A stretch of DNA of 64,000 bases from Ensifer sp. IC3342 (GCF_020193655.1 NZ_JADYVE010000001.1:1426001-1490000); one strand, 5' to 3'; counted from the stretch's first letter, positions 1-10,067 are shown. The notes: a model not told the origin generated them from the sequence alone. Program-made: numbers and translations.

Positions 1-201
1 GCCTTTCTGAAGCCGGGTGGCTGGCTGCTGTTCGAATTCGGAGAGGGGCAGGAACGGCAGGCGGCCGCGCTTCTCGCGCGGACCAAGGCCTATGGCGCCG
101 TGACATTTGCCGCCGATGCGGCAGGCAAGCCGCGCGTGGCACAGGTGCAGAAGCTCGCCGGCGAGAGCCCGGTCAATGCATTCGAAGGACGCGGCAGATG
201 A
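1..201 (+). CDS. Class I SAM-dependent methyltransferase, C-terminal fragment (HemK/PrmC-like)
   Basis: Only the last 66 codons lie in the window; the gene begins to the left. The tail reads LKPGGWLLFEFGEGQ, then a Tyr-Gly-Ala-Val turn and a DAAGKPRVAQ ending. This is the pattern of the last beta strands of HemK/PrmC-type protein-glutamine methyltransferases, but the catalytic NPPY motif is outside the window, so the substrate cannot be judged. The stop codon overlaps the next gene's start (ATGA), so the two are translationally coupled. The pair converges on the asnB/ACP/ligase/nadE block, and the methyltransferase may belong to the same pathway. Confidence 0.6.
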   Translation, partial: AFLKPGGWLLFEFGEGQERQAAALLARTKAYGAVTFAADAAGKPRVAQVQKLAGESPVNAFEGRGR

Positions 202-1310
202 GCGATATCCGTCCTTTGGAGGCGGCGGACGTTCCGGCCGTTGCCGGGCTGTTCCAGAGAGTATTCCGCAACCGGCAAACCACGCCGCCCACCTTCATCG
301 ACTATCTTCGCCAGCTTTATCTGGAATCGCCCGGATGCGACCCGGAGATCACGCCGCTGGTCTACGTCAACGGCGGGGGGCACATTTCCGGCTTCGTCGG
401 GGTGAATACCCTACCGATGAGCTTCAATGGCAGACGTTTGCGTGCGGCGATCTGCGGATCGCTGATGGTCGAAGGGCACGAGAGCGACCCGCTCGCGGGC
501 GCGAGACTCCTCAAGGCTTTTCTCGCCGGCCCGCAGGATCTTTCCTTCAGCGAGACCGCAAGCGACGTTTCAACGCAAATGTGGACGAAGCTGCGCGGCA
601 TCGCGCTCCCGCAATACAGTCTCGAATGGATACGGGTCGTCCGGCCCTCGACCTTTGTGCTCGATCTCGTTGCAAGCCGCGTCCGTCCGGCCCGTCTGCT
701 GAGTCCGCTCGCGCGCTCGGTCGATCGCCTTTATCGCAAGGCGATGGATCGCGACGGATTGCGGTGGTCGGGTCTGGCAGAGAGTCCGCCCATCCGCGGG
801 GCTTTGCAGGTCTCAGAGATCGACCGGCACGCCTTTGCCGCTCTCTTCGAACGGTTGACGGCGCAGTTTGCATTACGCCCCGACTGGGCACCCGGACAAC
901 TGGATCACGTGCTGGCGGATGCGGTCGAGAAGCCGGAATTTGGCGAACCGGTCCTCGCCGCCGTAACTGCGCGCGGCGGTACGCCGGTGGGCGCGTTTCT
1001 CTACCATGTGCGTGCCGGCGGCATCGCCCGGGTGCTCCAAGTCCTTGCCGCTCCGGGCCAAGCCGGGCCCGTCATCGACTGCCTCATCGACCACGCAGCC
1101 GCGCGCGGTGTCGCGGGCCTGCGCGGGCGGACGCAGCCGGCCCTGTTGGAAGCGATGCTCGGCCGGCGCATTGCTTTCGTGCATGCAGCCTCGACCGTCG
1201 TCCACTCGCGCGACGCAGAACTCGTTGACGCCTTCCGCAATGCGCAAGGCTTCATGAACGGGCTGGCAGGCGAACACTGGAACCGCGTGTTCGGCGGCCG
1301 ATTCGACTGA
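198..1310 (+). CDS. GNAT-fold N-acyltransferase
   Basis: A 370-residue protein beginning MSDIRPLEAADVPAVAGLF, the usual opening of GNAT acetyltransferases (I/V-R-x-L/A-xx-D). It is about twice the length of a single GNAT domain. The second half (about residues 210-350) looks like a second GNAT-like fold, with GGTPVGAFLYHVRAGG as the likely strand 4/5 region. The acyl donor and acceptor are unknown. The start overlaps the methyltransferase stop by four bases. The gene converges on the NadE-like gene with only 22 bases between. Given the ACP and acyl-AMP ligase next door, an acyl-ACP donor is possible, but that is inference. Confidence 0.7.
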   Translation: MSDIRPLEAADVPAVAGLFQRVFRNRQTTPPTFIDYLRQLYLESPGCDPEITPLVYVNGGGHISGFVGVNTLPMSFNGRRLRAAICGSLMVEGHESDPLAGARLLKAFLAGPQDLSFSETASDVSTQMWTKLRGIALPQYSLEWIRVVRPSTFVLDLVASRVRPARLLSPLARSVDRLYRKAMDRDGLRWSGLAESPPIRGALQVSEIDRHAFAALFERLTAQFALRPDWAPGQLDHVLADAVEKPEFGEPVLAAVTARGGTPVGAFLYHVRAGGIARVLQVLAAPGQAGPVIDCLIDHAAARGVAGLRGRTQPALLEAMLGRRIAFVHAASTVVHSRDAELVDAFRNAQGFMNGLAGEHWNRVFGGRFD

Positions 1311-1332
1311 CACGCGCCGCCCGCTGTCCCGG

Positions 1333-2340
1333 TCAGTGGCCGATGTGCTCGACCGGCTGGACGAGCTGCGGCCCCAGGTGCAGGTAGCGTGTCGCCTTGC
1401 GCTTGGCAGCAATATCCGCCCAGACGCGCTCCACCTGGATCGCCGTCAGCTGCGCCGCGCGGGCGACCTCCTCGGCGCTTATGCCGTTGTTGAGACCATA
1501 GAGGCAAAGGTCCATGCGGTCGTAGGGCAGCGAGAAATAGAACTCCTCCTGCGTCTGCGCGAGCGAATAAGTATCCGTTGTCGGCGGCCTGCGCCGGATT
1601 TCCTCGGGGACGTCAAGATGCGCGGCGAGCGCATAGACCTGCGATTTGTAGAGATGCGCGATCGGCTTGACGTCGGCCGCGCCGTCGCCGTTCTTGACGA
1701 AGAAGCCCTGATCGTATTCGAGCCGGTTCGGGGTGCCGAGAACGGCGAAGTTCAACCGGTCGGCGTGGTAATATTCGATCTGCTTGCGCGTGCGCTGCTT
1801 CATGTTCGTCGCGGCAACAATGCCGAGATAGACCGAGGGCGGCATGCGCAATTTTGTCTGTTTTCCGGCCGGATCCTGCACGACCAGCGAGGAGATGTTG
1901 TAGCCATCGCCTTCAAGCGCATTGGCGATGACGATCTTCGATGCCCAGCTTGGCCCATAGTCGGGGACAAGTTCGCGGATGAAAGCGTCGCGGCGCTCGT
2001 AGCAACCCGTCGCCGCGAGCGTTGGCCCGATGTCCTCGACGACCGCCTCGACGCCGAAGGTTTCCGCCACCAGCCGGCCGAGGCGAAGGCTTTCCGGATC
2101 GGAGTCGTTCTCCGGCATGAACAGACAGAAGACGTTCTTCGCACCGACCGCGCGTACGGCCAGTGCCACCGAGACACTGGAATCGATGCCGCCGGAAAGG
2201 CCGAGCACGAGGCCGCGCTTGCGCATGCCGCGCAGTTGCGCCCGCAGCCCTTCGACGATGCGATCCGTCTCCGCGGCCGCGTCCAACTTCAGGCTATCGG
2301 CCGAGAAGACAAATTTATCCTGGTCCGGACGGATGTTCAT
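1333..2340 (-). CDS. nadE: NAD synthase family protein (NadE-like, no glutaminase domain)
   Basis: A 335-residue ATP-pyrophosphatase of the NadE family. The PPi-binding loop SGGIDSS is at residues 49-55. Downstream are the family's GTPNRLEYDQGFFVKNGDGAAD and RRPPTTDTYSLAQTQEE segments. The N-terminal nitrilase-type glutaminase of glutamine-dependent NadE is absent, so it would use free ammonia or take nitrogen from a partner. I start it at MNIRPDQ because that ATG overlaps the TGA of the upstream ligase gene. The frame is open further upstream, but that stretch is the ligase C-terminus in another frame. Its place last in an asnB/ACP/ligase operon suggests a pathway-specific amide-forming role rather than, or besides, NAD synthesis. 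Whether it makes NAD is unknown. Confidence 0.85.
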   Translation of the reverse strand: MNIRPDQDKFVFSADSLKLDAAAETDRIVEGLRAQLRGMRKRGLVLGLSGGIDSSVSVALAVRAVGAKNVFCLFMPENDSDPESLRLGRLVAETFGVEAVVEDIGPTLAATGCYERRDAFIRELVPDYGPSWASKIVIANALEGDGYNISSLVVQDPAGKQTKLRMPPSVYLGIVAATNMKQRTRKQIEYYHADRLNFAVLGTPNRLEYDQGFFVKNGDGAADVKPIAHLYKSQVYALAAHLDVPEEIRRRPPTTDTYSLAQTQEEFYFSLPYDRMDLCLYGLNNGISAEEVARAAQLTAIQVERVWADIAAKRKATRYLHLGPQLVQPVEHIGH

Positions 2341-3884
2341 TCTGCAATCTCCAATGTTTCCGCCGCCAGCCGGCGGCTGACCTTGCCCGTGTCGGTCTTC
2401 GGGAGTTCGGTGCGAAATTCGATGATTTTCGGCACCATGAAATCCTCGAGATGGCGGGCGCAATGACGAATGATATCCTTCTCGCTCAGCGTCGGATCCG
2501 AAAGAACGACAAGCGCGCCGATCGCAGCCCCAAGCACCGCATCAGGAACACCGATCACGACCGCTTCCGCAATTCCCGGATGGGCATGCAGCACGGTCTC
2601 GACTTCCTTCGGCGCAACCTTCTCGCCACGCGTCTTGATGATGTCGTCCTTGCGGCCGACGAAATAGAGGAACCCCTCTTCGTCGGTGTGGAACAGATCT
2701 CCCGTGTAAAGCACCTTCTCCCACGGGTTCGGGCCGGGCCGCAGCATGCGCTCGGTCGCCGCGTCGTTGCGCCAATATCCCTGCATCACATGCGGACCTC
2801 GGATCACCAGCTCGCCCGGAACGCCCGGCGGTACGCGGTTCCCCTCATCGTCGACGACAAAGGCCTCCGTGTTGGGAATGGCGATGCCGACCGATCCCGG
2901 ACGACGATCCAGTTCCTCAGGCGGCAGATAGGTACAGCGCTTGCATTCCGTCAGGCCGTACATGGAATAGAGCCGGGCAGAGGGGAATAGTTCTCTCAAA
3001 CGTGCGATATGGGCCGGCGGCAGCGCCGCGGCCGTGTTGGAAATATAGCGAAGGCTGGGCAGGAAGCCGGGCTCTAGATCACGCATCTGGAGGATCATCG
3101 CCGCCATCGTCGGCACAAGCGGAAAGCCTGTCACGCCTTCGCTACGAATCCGCTCGAAGATCGCCTGCGGGAAGGCGAAGGACTTTTCGAGCACCAGCGT
3201 CGCCCCAAGCCGAACCGCCATTAACAGCTGATAGAGGCCGTAGTCGAAGGCGAGCGGCAGGACGTTGAGGATGACGTCGTCAGGCGTGTTGCGGAGGTAG
3301 GTGGTGATCGATTCCGAAGCCGCATCGATATTTCGATGCGTCATCATCACCCCCTTGGGCCGGCCGGTCGACCCGGAGGTGTAGATCAGCATGGCGAGAT
3401 CGACATCGATGCCGCCGTGAGGAACAGGTATGGGTTCCACCGTCAGGCAATGCTCGAACGAGGCGGCTCCTTCCGGCGTCCGGCCTCCCGGCGCCGCGGT
3501 CGAAGCAACGAAGGGTGACGCACCGGGCAGAAGGTCGCGCGCTTCCGCGACGACCGGCATCAGTTTGGCCTGGGTGAGGATCGCCGCCGCGTCGCAATCG
3601 CCGATGATGTAGGCAAGCTTGTCGGCCTTGGTCGACGCGTTGATCGGGCTGAAGGTCGCACCGGCCTTGAGGATCGCGAAGATCGAAACCGCCGCCTCCC
3701 AGCAATTATCCATGAAGACCAGAACCCGGTCGTTCCGCTTCACGCCGTTTGCAGCGAGGGCGGCGGCCAGGCGGGTCGAGAGACCGTCGAACTCCTCATA
3801 GTTGAGCCGCTTGCGCTCGGTGACGAGTGCCGTCTTGCCGCCGTTCGCGCCGGCGTTCCTGATTAAAAATTGCTCGAACCGCAT
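2337..3884 (-). CDS. Acyl-AMP ligase (ANL superfamily)
   Basis: A 515-residue adenylate-forming enzyme. The P-loop-like motif IYTSGSTGRPKGVMMTH is near residue 167. The middle motif YGLTECKRC, the YTGDL motif and the hinge GRKDDIIKTRGEKV follow, and a C-terminal Lys lies in LPKTDTGKVSRR. All core motifs are intact. It should activate a carboxylic acid as the acyl-adenylate and pass it to CoA or, given the adjacent carrier protein, to the ACP phosphopantetheine. It sits 29 bases after the ACP gene and overlaps the NadE-like gene (ATGA). Similar ligases occur with ACP and AsnB-type genes in polysaccharide and natural-product loci. Substrate unknown. Confidence 0.85.
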   Translation of the reverse strand: MRFEQFLIRNAGANGGKTALVTERKRLNYEEFDGLSTRLAAALAANGVKRNDRVLVFMDNCWEAAVSIFAILKAGATFSPINASTKADKLAYIIGDCDAAAILTQAKLMPVVAEARDLLPGASPFVASTAAPGGRTPEGAASFEHCLTVEPIPVPHGGIDVDLAMLIYTSGSTGRPKGVMMTHRNIDAASESITTYLRNTPDDVILNVLPLAFDYGLYQLLMAVRLGATLVLEKSFAFPQAIFERIRSEGVTGFPLVPTMAAMILQMRDLEPGFLPSLRYISNTAAALPPAHIARLRELFPSARLYSMYGLTECKRCTYLPPEELDRRPGSVGIAIPNTEAFVVDDEGNRVPPGVPGELVIRGPHVMQGYWRNDAATERMLRPGPNPWEKVLYTGDLFHTDEEGFLYFVGRKDDIIKTRGEKVAPKEVETVLHAHPGIAEAVVIGVPDAVLGAAIGALVVLSDPTLSEKDIIRHCARHLEDFMVPKIIEFRTELPKTDTGKVSRRLAAETLEIAE

Positions 3885-3913
3885 GCCCGTGACGCCCCCC
3901 GACCCGTCGCTGT

Positions 3914-4180
3914 CTACGCTGAGACCGGCACGGCGGACTTTGCCTTGATGAACGCGGAAATGCGTGCAAGCGAATCGAGGTTTGCCGGGACGATATCGGC
4001 GTCGGCCATGGCGATGCCGAAGCGGTCCTCGAGGAAAGCAACGAGCTCCAGCACCCCGGTCGAATCGATGATGTCGTTTTCGATCAACGATGCCGTGTCG
4101 GCGAGTTCATAGGAGGTGTCACCGAAGAGAAAATTCTCGATGATGAACGCCTTGACGCTGTCCTTGATGGTTTCTGTCAT
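3914..4180 (-). CDS. Acyl carrier protein
   Basis: An 88-residue acidic, helical protein. The phosphopantetheine site is NDIIDSTGVLEL, with the modified Ser at residue 40. The housekeeping AcpP motif is DSL; here it is DST, typical of specialised carrier proteins. It lies directly between the AsnB-like gene (upstream, 23 bases) and the acyl-AMP ligase (downstream, 29 bases). It is therefore very probably the carrier loaded by that ligase. Activation would need a 4'-phosphopantetheinyl transferase encoded elsewhere. Its size and fold fit the PP-binding family well. Confidence 0.88.
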   Translation of the reverse strand: MTETIKDSVKAFIIENFLFGDTSYELADTASLIENDIIDSTGVLELVAFLEDRFGIAMADADIVPANLDSLARISAFIKAKSAVPVSA

Positions 4181-4203
4181 GTCTCATCCTTCCCTGTCTG
4201 GTT

Positions 4204-6141
4204 TCAGGCAGCCTCCGCCGCGCGGATGCTTGTGCCGGTGAATGTCTGCAGCCACAGTTGCGTCGACAGGATGCCGACGAAGGCCGCGTTGTCCCGAAAG
4301 CCGGAAGCCGGGCGTGTCCGGCACTTCTCGTGAAGTTTCGTTACCGCCTTTGCGTTGAAGAGGCCGCCGGCGGTAATCGCCTCTTCGCCCATGGCGGTGC
4401 GCACATAGTCGAGCTCGCCCGGGCCGCTGAAGGAATGGCTATCCGGTGCGCGATAAGGCTGCTTGGTCCGCTTGCCGATCGACGGCGGCAGAAGGTCCTT
4501 TGTCGCCTCACGCAGAATGTGCTTTTCCACCAGACCCTTGAGCTTCATTTCCGGCGGCAGTCCCGCGGCGAATTCGACGAGACGGTGATCGAGGAAGGGA
4601 AAGCGACCTTCGACCCCATGGGCCATCGCCATGCGATCGCCCTGGCTTGAAAGGATGTAGCCCGGCAGAAGGAAGCGGCTTTCGAGATATTGCGCCTGAT
4701 GCAGCGGATGCCAGCGCCCGAAGGCTTCGGGCAAGCGGCTGATGAGCTCATCGGCCGCGTCATAACCCGCCAGCTCGGCGCGTAAATCGCCAGAGAAGAA
4801 CAACTTTGTCGCCGCCGTACCCCTGAGCCGCGGGCGATGCGAAAAGAGCGGGTCGTCGAGCGGGTCGTTCCCGGCGCCGAAAAATGCTGCCAGATATTCG
4901 GACGACTGCTGCTTGAGGCCCGGGAGATAGGGGTAGAGCTTGCGGAATAGCTGCGGTCTCATGCGCGAGCCGGGCTGCCGGCCGCAGAAGCGGCGCACGC
5001 GCGCTTCCTTGAAGATGTCGTAGCCTGCGAAAACTTCGTCCGCCCCTTCCCCTGTAAGCACCACCTTCAGGCCGGAATCGCGCACCAGGCCGGAGAGTTG
5101 GTACAAGGGTGCCGGCGCAGTTCGAAGCACCGGCCTCTCGGCATAGCGGACCACATCCGGGAAGGCTTTCGCGATATCGCCGGCACGGCAGGCGACAGCC
5201 CTGTGATCGGTGCCGAGAGCGGAGGCCATTTCGTTCTGGAATGCGCTCTCGTCATGTTCGGCGCTGTCGAAGGTCACGGAAAAGGTTCGAAGGCCCTGCG
5301 GCGCCATGCCGGCGGCGAGAGCCGAGACGATGGACGAATCGAGACCGCCCGACAGGTAGGCGCCGACCGGCACGTCGGCCCGCATGCGGATGCGCGTCGC
5401 GTCAGTCAGAAGCGCGTGCAATTCCTCGGCAGCCTCACCTTCGTTGACATGCCGGGACGGCGCATCCCTCTCCGGAAACTCGAGGTTCCAATAGGTCCGT
5501 GTGACTACGCCCCGCTCGTCGGCAATCATCAGGCTCGCCGGCTCGAGTTCAAAGACGTCCTTGAACGGCGTGCGCGGGGCGATCGGCGCCCAGAGCGTAA
5601 AGATCTGATCGAGTGCGATCGGGTCGATTTCGGCGGAAAGACCGGGAACCTGAAGGAGCGCCTTGACCTCGGAGGCGAAATAGAACGTTCCAGCCCGCAT
5701 CGCATAAAACAGAGGCCGGACGCCCATGCGGTCGCGCGCCAGCAGCATCCGCCGACGGCGGTTATCCCACAGCGCAAAGGCAAAGTCGCCGTTAAGGCGG
5801 GATACGCAATCCTCACCCATTTCGTCGTAAAGATGGAGGATGACCTCCGTGTCGCTAGATGTACGGAAGCGGCGGCCCTTGGCGCGAAGCTCGTCGCGCA
5901 GTTCGACATAGTTGAAGATCTCGCCATTGAAGGCGATCGTCAGTTCGCCCGTGGCATCGGACATCGGCTGCTGGCCATCTCCCAGCCCGACGATCGACAG
6001 CCTGACATGGCCAAGACCGGCCTGTGGCGCGGCAAAAACGCCCAGCTCGTCCGGTCCGCGATGGGCAATCGCGACCGTCATCTTCTCAAGAAGAGCCTTT
6101 CCATCCGGGACAGAGCCGAAATAGCCACCAAAACCGCACAT
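4204..6141 (-). CDS. asnB: Asparagine synthase (glutamine-hydrolysing) family protein
   Basis: A 645-residue class II glutamine amidotransferase. I start it at MCGFGG, because removal of Met exposes the catalytic Cys2. The frame is open for 20 more codons upstream, but that would bury the Cys. The glutaminase domain (about 1-210) shows HRGPDE, FNGEIFNY and NGDFAFALWD. The synthetase domain shows the PPi loop SGGLDSS (near residue 265) and LTGEGADEVFAGYDIF. It first adenylates a carboxylate, then amidates it. It heads the operon with ACP, ligase and NadE-like genes. In such settings AsnB homologues often act on a pathway intermediate rather than aspartate. The true substrate is unknown. Confidence 0.88.
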   Translation of the reverse strand: MCGFGGYFGSVPDGKALLEKMTVAIAHRGPDELGVFAAPQAGLGHVRLSIVGLGDGQQPMSDATGELTIAFNGEIFNYVELRDELRAKGRRFRTSSDTEVILHLYDEMGEDCVSRLNGDFAFALWDNRRRRMLLARDRMGVRPLFYAMRAGTFYFASEVKALLQVPGLSAEIDPIALDQIFTLWAPIAPRTPFKDVFELEPASLMIADERGVVTRTYWNLEFPERDAPSRHVNEGEAAEELHALLTDATRIRMRADVPVGAYLSGGLDSSIVSALAAGMAPQGLRTFSVTFDSAEHDESAFQNEMASALGTDHRAVACRAGDIAKAFPDVVRYAERPVLRTAPAPLYQLSGLVRDSGLKVVLTGEGADEVFAGYDIFKEARVRRFCGRQPGSRMRPQLFRKLYPYLPGLKQQSSEYLAAFFGAGNDPLDDPLFSHRPRLRGTAATKLFFSGDLRAELAGYDAADELISRLPEAFGRWHPLHQAQYLESRFLLPGYILSSQGDRMAMAHGVEGRFPFLDHRLVEFAAGLPPEMKLKGLVEKHILREATKDLLPPSIGKRTKQPYRAPDSHSFSGPGELDYVRTAMGEEAITAGGLFNAKAVTKLHEKCRTRPASGFRDNAAFVGILSTQLWLQTFTGTSIRAAEAA

Positions 6142-6681
6142 GCCGAGATACTCTGACGTCCGCTGACAACGCGGGAAATATAGAAGGGATGTCGACAGCA
6201 ATAGTTAACTGTCGAACGTTTTCATTGAAATGGTAAATTAATCTGGAGATGAGAGAAGCTTCTCAAAGAATACGGAGGCGGGACTGATGCTCCATTCGTT
6301 AAAATTTTACACGATTTCTCAATCAGGAATTATTATGAAGCCGCAAGCGAACCGGATTCTTTGGATCTAAATCGTCGCTCTATTCTCTTCTTGCGACTTA
6401 TAATGTTATTAAGGATTCTTTAATAGATGCGCTGAGGTCAGCGCCTGGTTACATTGATTTGTGGTTAACGCTGTGCGCCGCTGGACCCGCGTGCTATCCA
6501 CGCCACGATCGACGTGAGACTGCCAGACAGCGTTCACTTACGGTGGCTGAACATCACTGGGGCAAGCCGGCTGCATCGGCTTCAAGCGGAATCACGGCAG
6601 CGGATCAGAGAAGCAACGCGTCAGCGTGTGCCTCATGCGTCCATTCGAACGCACGCCTCTCCTCGTTGAATGCGGCGCCCT
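6142..6681. other. Intergenic region, AT-rich, upstream of asnB operon
   Basis: About 540 bases without a convincing long gene, noticeably more AT-rich than its surroundings between 6200 and 6475. It holds a perfect 12-base palindrome GAGAAGCTTCTC at 6253-6264. A 7-base inverted repeat GCGCTGA-GG-TCAGCGC is at 6429-6444, and a TATAAT-like hexamer at 6399-6404. One short frame with a good ribosome-binding site is listed separately. The operon promoter, reading leftwards, is probably in the 6150-6260 part, but I cannot place it. Confidence 0.5.
6287..6370 (+). CDS. Possible 27-residue small protein
   Basis: An ATG at 6287 preceded by GGAGG with an eight-base spacer opens a frame of 27 codons ending in TAA. 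The peptide is basic, with Lys/Arg-rich patches, and has no recognisable domain or clear membrane segment. It lies in an AT-rich intergenic region upstream of the divergent asnB operon. The ribosome-binding site is better than expected by chance, but nothing else supports it. It could be a leader peptide or noise. Confidence 0.2.
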   Translation: MLHSLKFYTISQSGIIMKPQANRILWI

Positions 6682-7245
6682 TCAGAAGCCGAAGGATTGC
6701 TGCGCGGGCTGTGGCGCGCCGACATGAACGCCTTCCAGTTCGAGCATGCGCGACTTTGCCGATGCACCGCCCGGCGCCGAGAATCCGCCGATCTTGCCGC
6801 CAGCGGCCAAAACGCGGTGGCAGGGGATAATCAGCGGGATCGGATTCTTCGCCATGGCTTGGCCGACGTCCCGCGCCGCTTCCGGGCCGGCGCCAAGCTC
6901 CTTCGCCAACGCGCCGTAGGTGGTCGTCCGCCCCCATCGGACTCGCCGCGCAGCGGCATAAACTTGCTTGAAGAACTCCTCCTGTCCGGCGAGATCAAGC
7001 CTGAAGCCAGAGAAATCAATTTCTTGGCCCTCGAAATAGCGCTTCGCGGCCGCGACTGCTTCGAGCACATCCGGCGTCGGCGTACCGGGTTCGGCATCGG
7101 GAAGACGACGCAACAGCATCCGCTCCGTCGCGGCGGCATCTCTTGTCGGCAGCTGGAAGCGCGTTATTCCGTTGTCGTTCCAGGCGATGCCGCAGAAACC
7201 GCCAACTGTTTCGAAGATGAGGTAATGGTGCACTAGCCGTCCCAT
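6682..7245 (-). CDS. ogt: Methylated-DNA-[protein]-cysteine S-methyltransferase
   Basis: A 187-residue suicide repair protein that takes methyl groups from O6-methylguanine. The active-site motif PLIIPCHRVL is clear, with the acceptor Cys inside PCHRV. Upstream are the DNA-binding wing/helix region WGRTTTYGALAKELG and RDVGQAMAKNPIP, and GKIGGFSAPGG follows. I start it at MGRLVHHY, which has GGAG about nine bases upstream; the frame is open for 42 more codons but that stretch is not family-like. It is a single-domain Ogt/MGMT type without the Ada sensor domain. It is transcribed alone, leftwards. Confidence 0.9.
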   Translation of the reverse strand: MGRLVHHYLIFETVGGFCGIAWNDNGITRFQLPTRDAAATERMLLRRLPDAEPGTPTPDVLEAVAAAKRYFEGQEIDFSGFRLDLAGQEEFFKQVYAAARRVRWGRTTTYGALAKELGAGPEAARDVGQAMAKNPIPLIIPCHRVLAAGGKIGGFSAPGGASAKSRMLELEGVHVGAPQPAQQSFGF

Positions 7246-7507
7246 CACGCGGGCCTCCACGTTTCCGATCGTATAAGAATCGTGCGTCCAGTCTCCAACT
7301 TCAACCCGTTTTCGGCCCGGCTCTGCGACATGGGACCTATATCGTGCGATCACGGTTAGGCGAGGCGGCACAGAAGCACACGGCCGCAGCAGAGAAACAA
7401 TTGTTCCGGGCAGTCGCGCAGATGCGCGACTGCTTCCGACCGGCGAAATACGCGCCCCAGCGTCGTGTCAGCGCTGTGACCAACACGCCGACACGGCTGT
7501 TGCGCGA

Positions 7508-8083
7508 TCAGCTCGGAAGAGCGCCCGACTTCTTCGCGACCCAGGTGGCAACAAAATCCATCAGGGCTGGCGACAGGCAGTCATAGGGCTCCAGCCCGAG
7601 CTCTCTCAGGCGCCCACGGATGCCGTCCATACGGCTGGGGTCGACTCCCGATTCGATGATCGAGGAGACGAAGGCTGCGAAGCCGGGCGGAGCCCAGCCC
7701 GACTCCTGGAAGCGCTCGGGGTGAATGAAGTCCAGCCCCTGGAAGGCATGTTCCCGCTCCACCGGTCCGTACATATGAACGCCGCACTCCCTGCAGGCGT
7801 GCCGCTGGATCAGTGCGGACGGATCGACGACTTGCAGCTTGTCGCCGTTCTCGAGCACCGTCAACTTGTCGTGCGGAACGACCGCGACAATGGAGAAATT
7901 CGCGCCACTTGGCTTCCAGCATTTGGTGCAACCGCAAGCGTGGTTATGGGCGATCTGCCCCTCGATCCTGACCTTGACCGGCCTGTCGGTGCAGGCACAG
8001 ACAAGCGTACCTCCGGCAAAATCCGGGCTGGCGGGTTGGATGCCGCCGTCCACTGCCGGATGAATGCTGATTGAACTATTCAT
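7508..8083 (-). CDS. gfa: S-(hydroxymethyl)glutathione synthase (formaldehyde-activating enzyme)
   Basis: A 191-residue zinc protein, the family's usual length. It accelerates the spontaneous addition of formaldehyde to glutathione, the first step of detoxification. Zinc-binding cysteines are seen in [15 protein letters not shown] and HACRECGVH. The start MNSSISIH follows a strong AGGGAGGA ribosome-binding site. The gene lies 77 bases downstream of the class III alcohol dehydrogenase gene on the same strand. Together they convert formaldehyde to S-formylglutathione. The third enzyme, formylglutathione hydrolase, is not in the window. Confidence 0.93.
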   Translation of the reverse strand: MNSSISIHPAVDGGIQPASPDFAGGTLVCACTDRPVKVRIEGQIAHNHACGCTKCWKPSGANFSIVAVVPHDKLTVLENGDKLQVVDPSALIQRHACRECGVHMYGPVEREHAFQGLDFIHPERFQESGWAPPGFAAFVSSIIESGVDPSRMDGIRGRLRELGLEPYDCLSPALMDFVATWVAKKSGALPS

Positions 8084-8160
8084 TGCATGTCCTCCCTGAT
8101 GTGCCGAAGCCCGCCGCCTCGGGTAGGGTTCGGTTTGGCTCGAGCGCCCGGCGGATACGC

Positions 8161-9288
<1,128 letters not shown>

Positions 9289-9434
9289 GTCACTTCTCCC
9301 TTCAAATGCAAATGCTTGCTGGTGCTGGATTGCTCTCGTCATGACGCGGCAATCGGTGCGGTCAGCTTGAATCGGCGATAAACTATTCTACTACGTTAAC
9401 GGAAATGCGGGCGGAAAACGCGCTTCAGCCTAGC

Positions 9435-9842
9435 CTATCGTCTTGGACGAATGGTCTGCTGAATGCGATCGAGTTCCGCTTCGAGCGCGGCGATGGCCTC
9501 GCCGGTCTGAGCGTGCAATTTCTTGACGAGATCGAGTTGCTCCCGGAGTGCCTCTTTCGAGCCGGTAGCAGCATCGTCCTCAGGGGCGCGGCCGATGCCG
9601 GCAATCAGCCAGGCCGGAGTGACGCCGAGCACGCCGGCCAGCATGAAGAGGCGGTTGGTGCGGGGTTCGGCACGGTCGCGTTCCCATGCAGCAACGGTTT
9701 CGCAGCGCACGCCAAGCCGATCCGCCAGTTCCGTCATGGAAAGATTCGCGGCGTCACGCGCTCTCCAGATGCGTCCTCCGAGCGTGTCGCCGTCTCCTGT
9801 TTCGCGAAGACGCGCGATCATGGTTTCGGTGGACAAGCGCAT
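9435..9842 (-). CDS. XRE-family transcriptional regulator
   Basis: A 135-residue DNA-binding protein with a Cro/C1-type helix-turn-helix (about residues 20-75). The recognition region is LSMTELADRLGVRCETVAAWERD, followed by PRTNRLFMLAGVLGVTPAWLI. The C-terminal third is a predicted coiled coil (EALREQLDLVKKLHAQ) that probably mediates dimerisation. The start at MRLSTETM is chosen because AAGGAG lies seven bases before it; an in-frame ATG ten codons earlier has none. It is oriented towards adhC-gfa and could regulate them, but this is inferred from position only. Confidence 0.85.
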   Translation of the reverse strand: MRLSTETMIARLRETGDGDTLGGRIWRARDAANLSMTELADRLGVRCETVAAWERDRAEPRTNRLFMLAGVLGVTPAWLIAGIGRAPEDDAATGSKEALREQLDLVKKLHAQTGEAIAALEAELDRIQQTIRPRR

Positions 9843-10067
9843 GGCTTTCTCCTTTGGCGCGGTTGCGTTCAAGGGGCCCGGATGGGTTAGCGGAAGCGCC
9901 CCTGGCTTCCAGCTATGGGCGAGGTGAAAATCAGCTTATAGGCATTGCGGCATCGACGGACCACCTCAGAACGTCAAAAACGCGGTCAAATGCGGCTCAC
10001 TGTCTGTCGTATGTTGAAACCTCGGCGAAACAGGCTAAGTTTCGGCACCGACATCGGAAATCTGCCC

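Noticed and set aside
2341..2463. Upstream extension of the NadE-like gene
   Set aside because: Overlaps the ligase C-terminus in another frame; the ATG overlapping the ligase stop gives the usual NadE start.
5098..6156. 352-codon open frame antisense to asnB
   Set aside because: Shadow frame over the conserved glutaminase domain; no ribosome-binding site.
6142..6201. 20-codon upstream extension of the AsnB-like gene
   Set aside because: It would block the catalytic Cys, which must be at the mature N-terminus.
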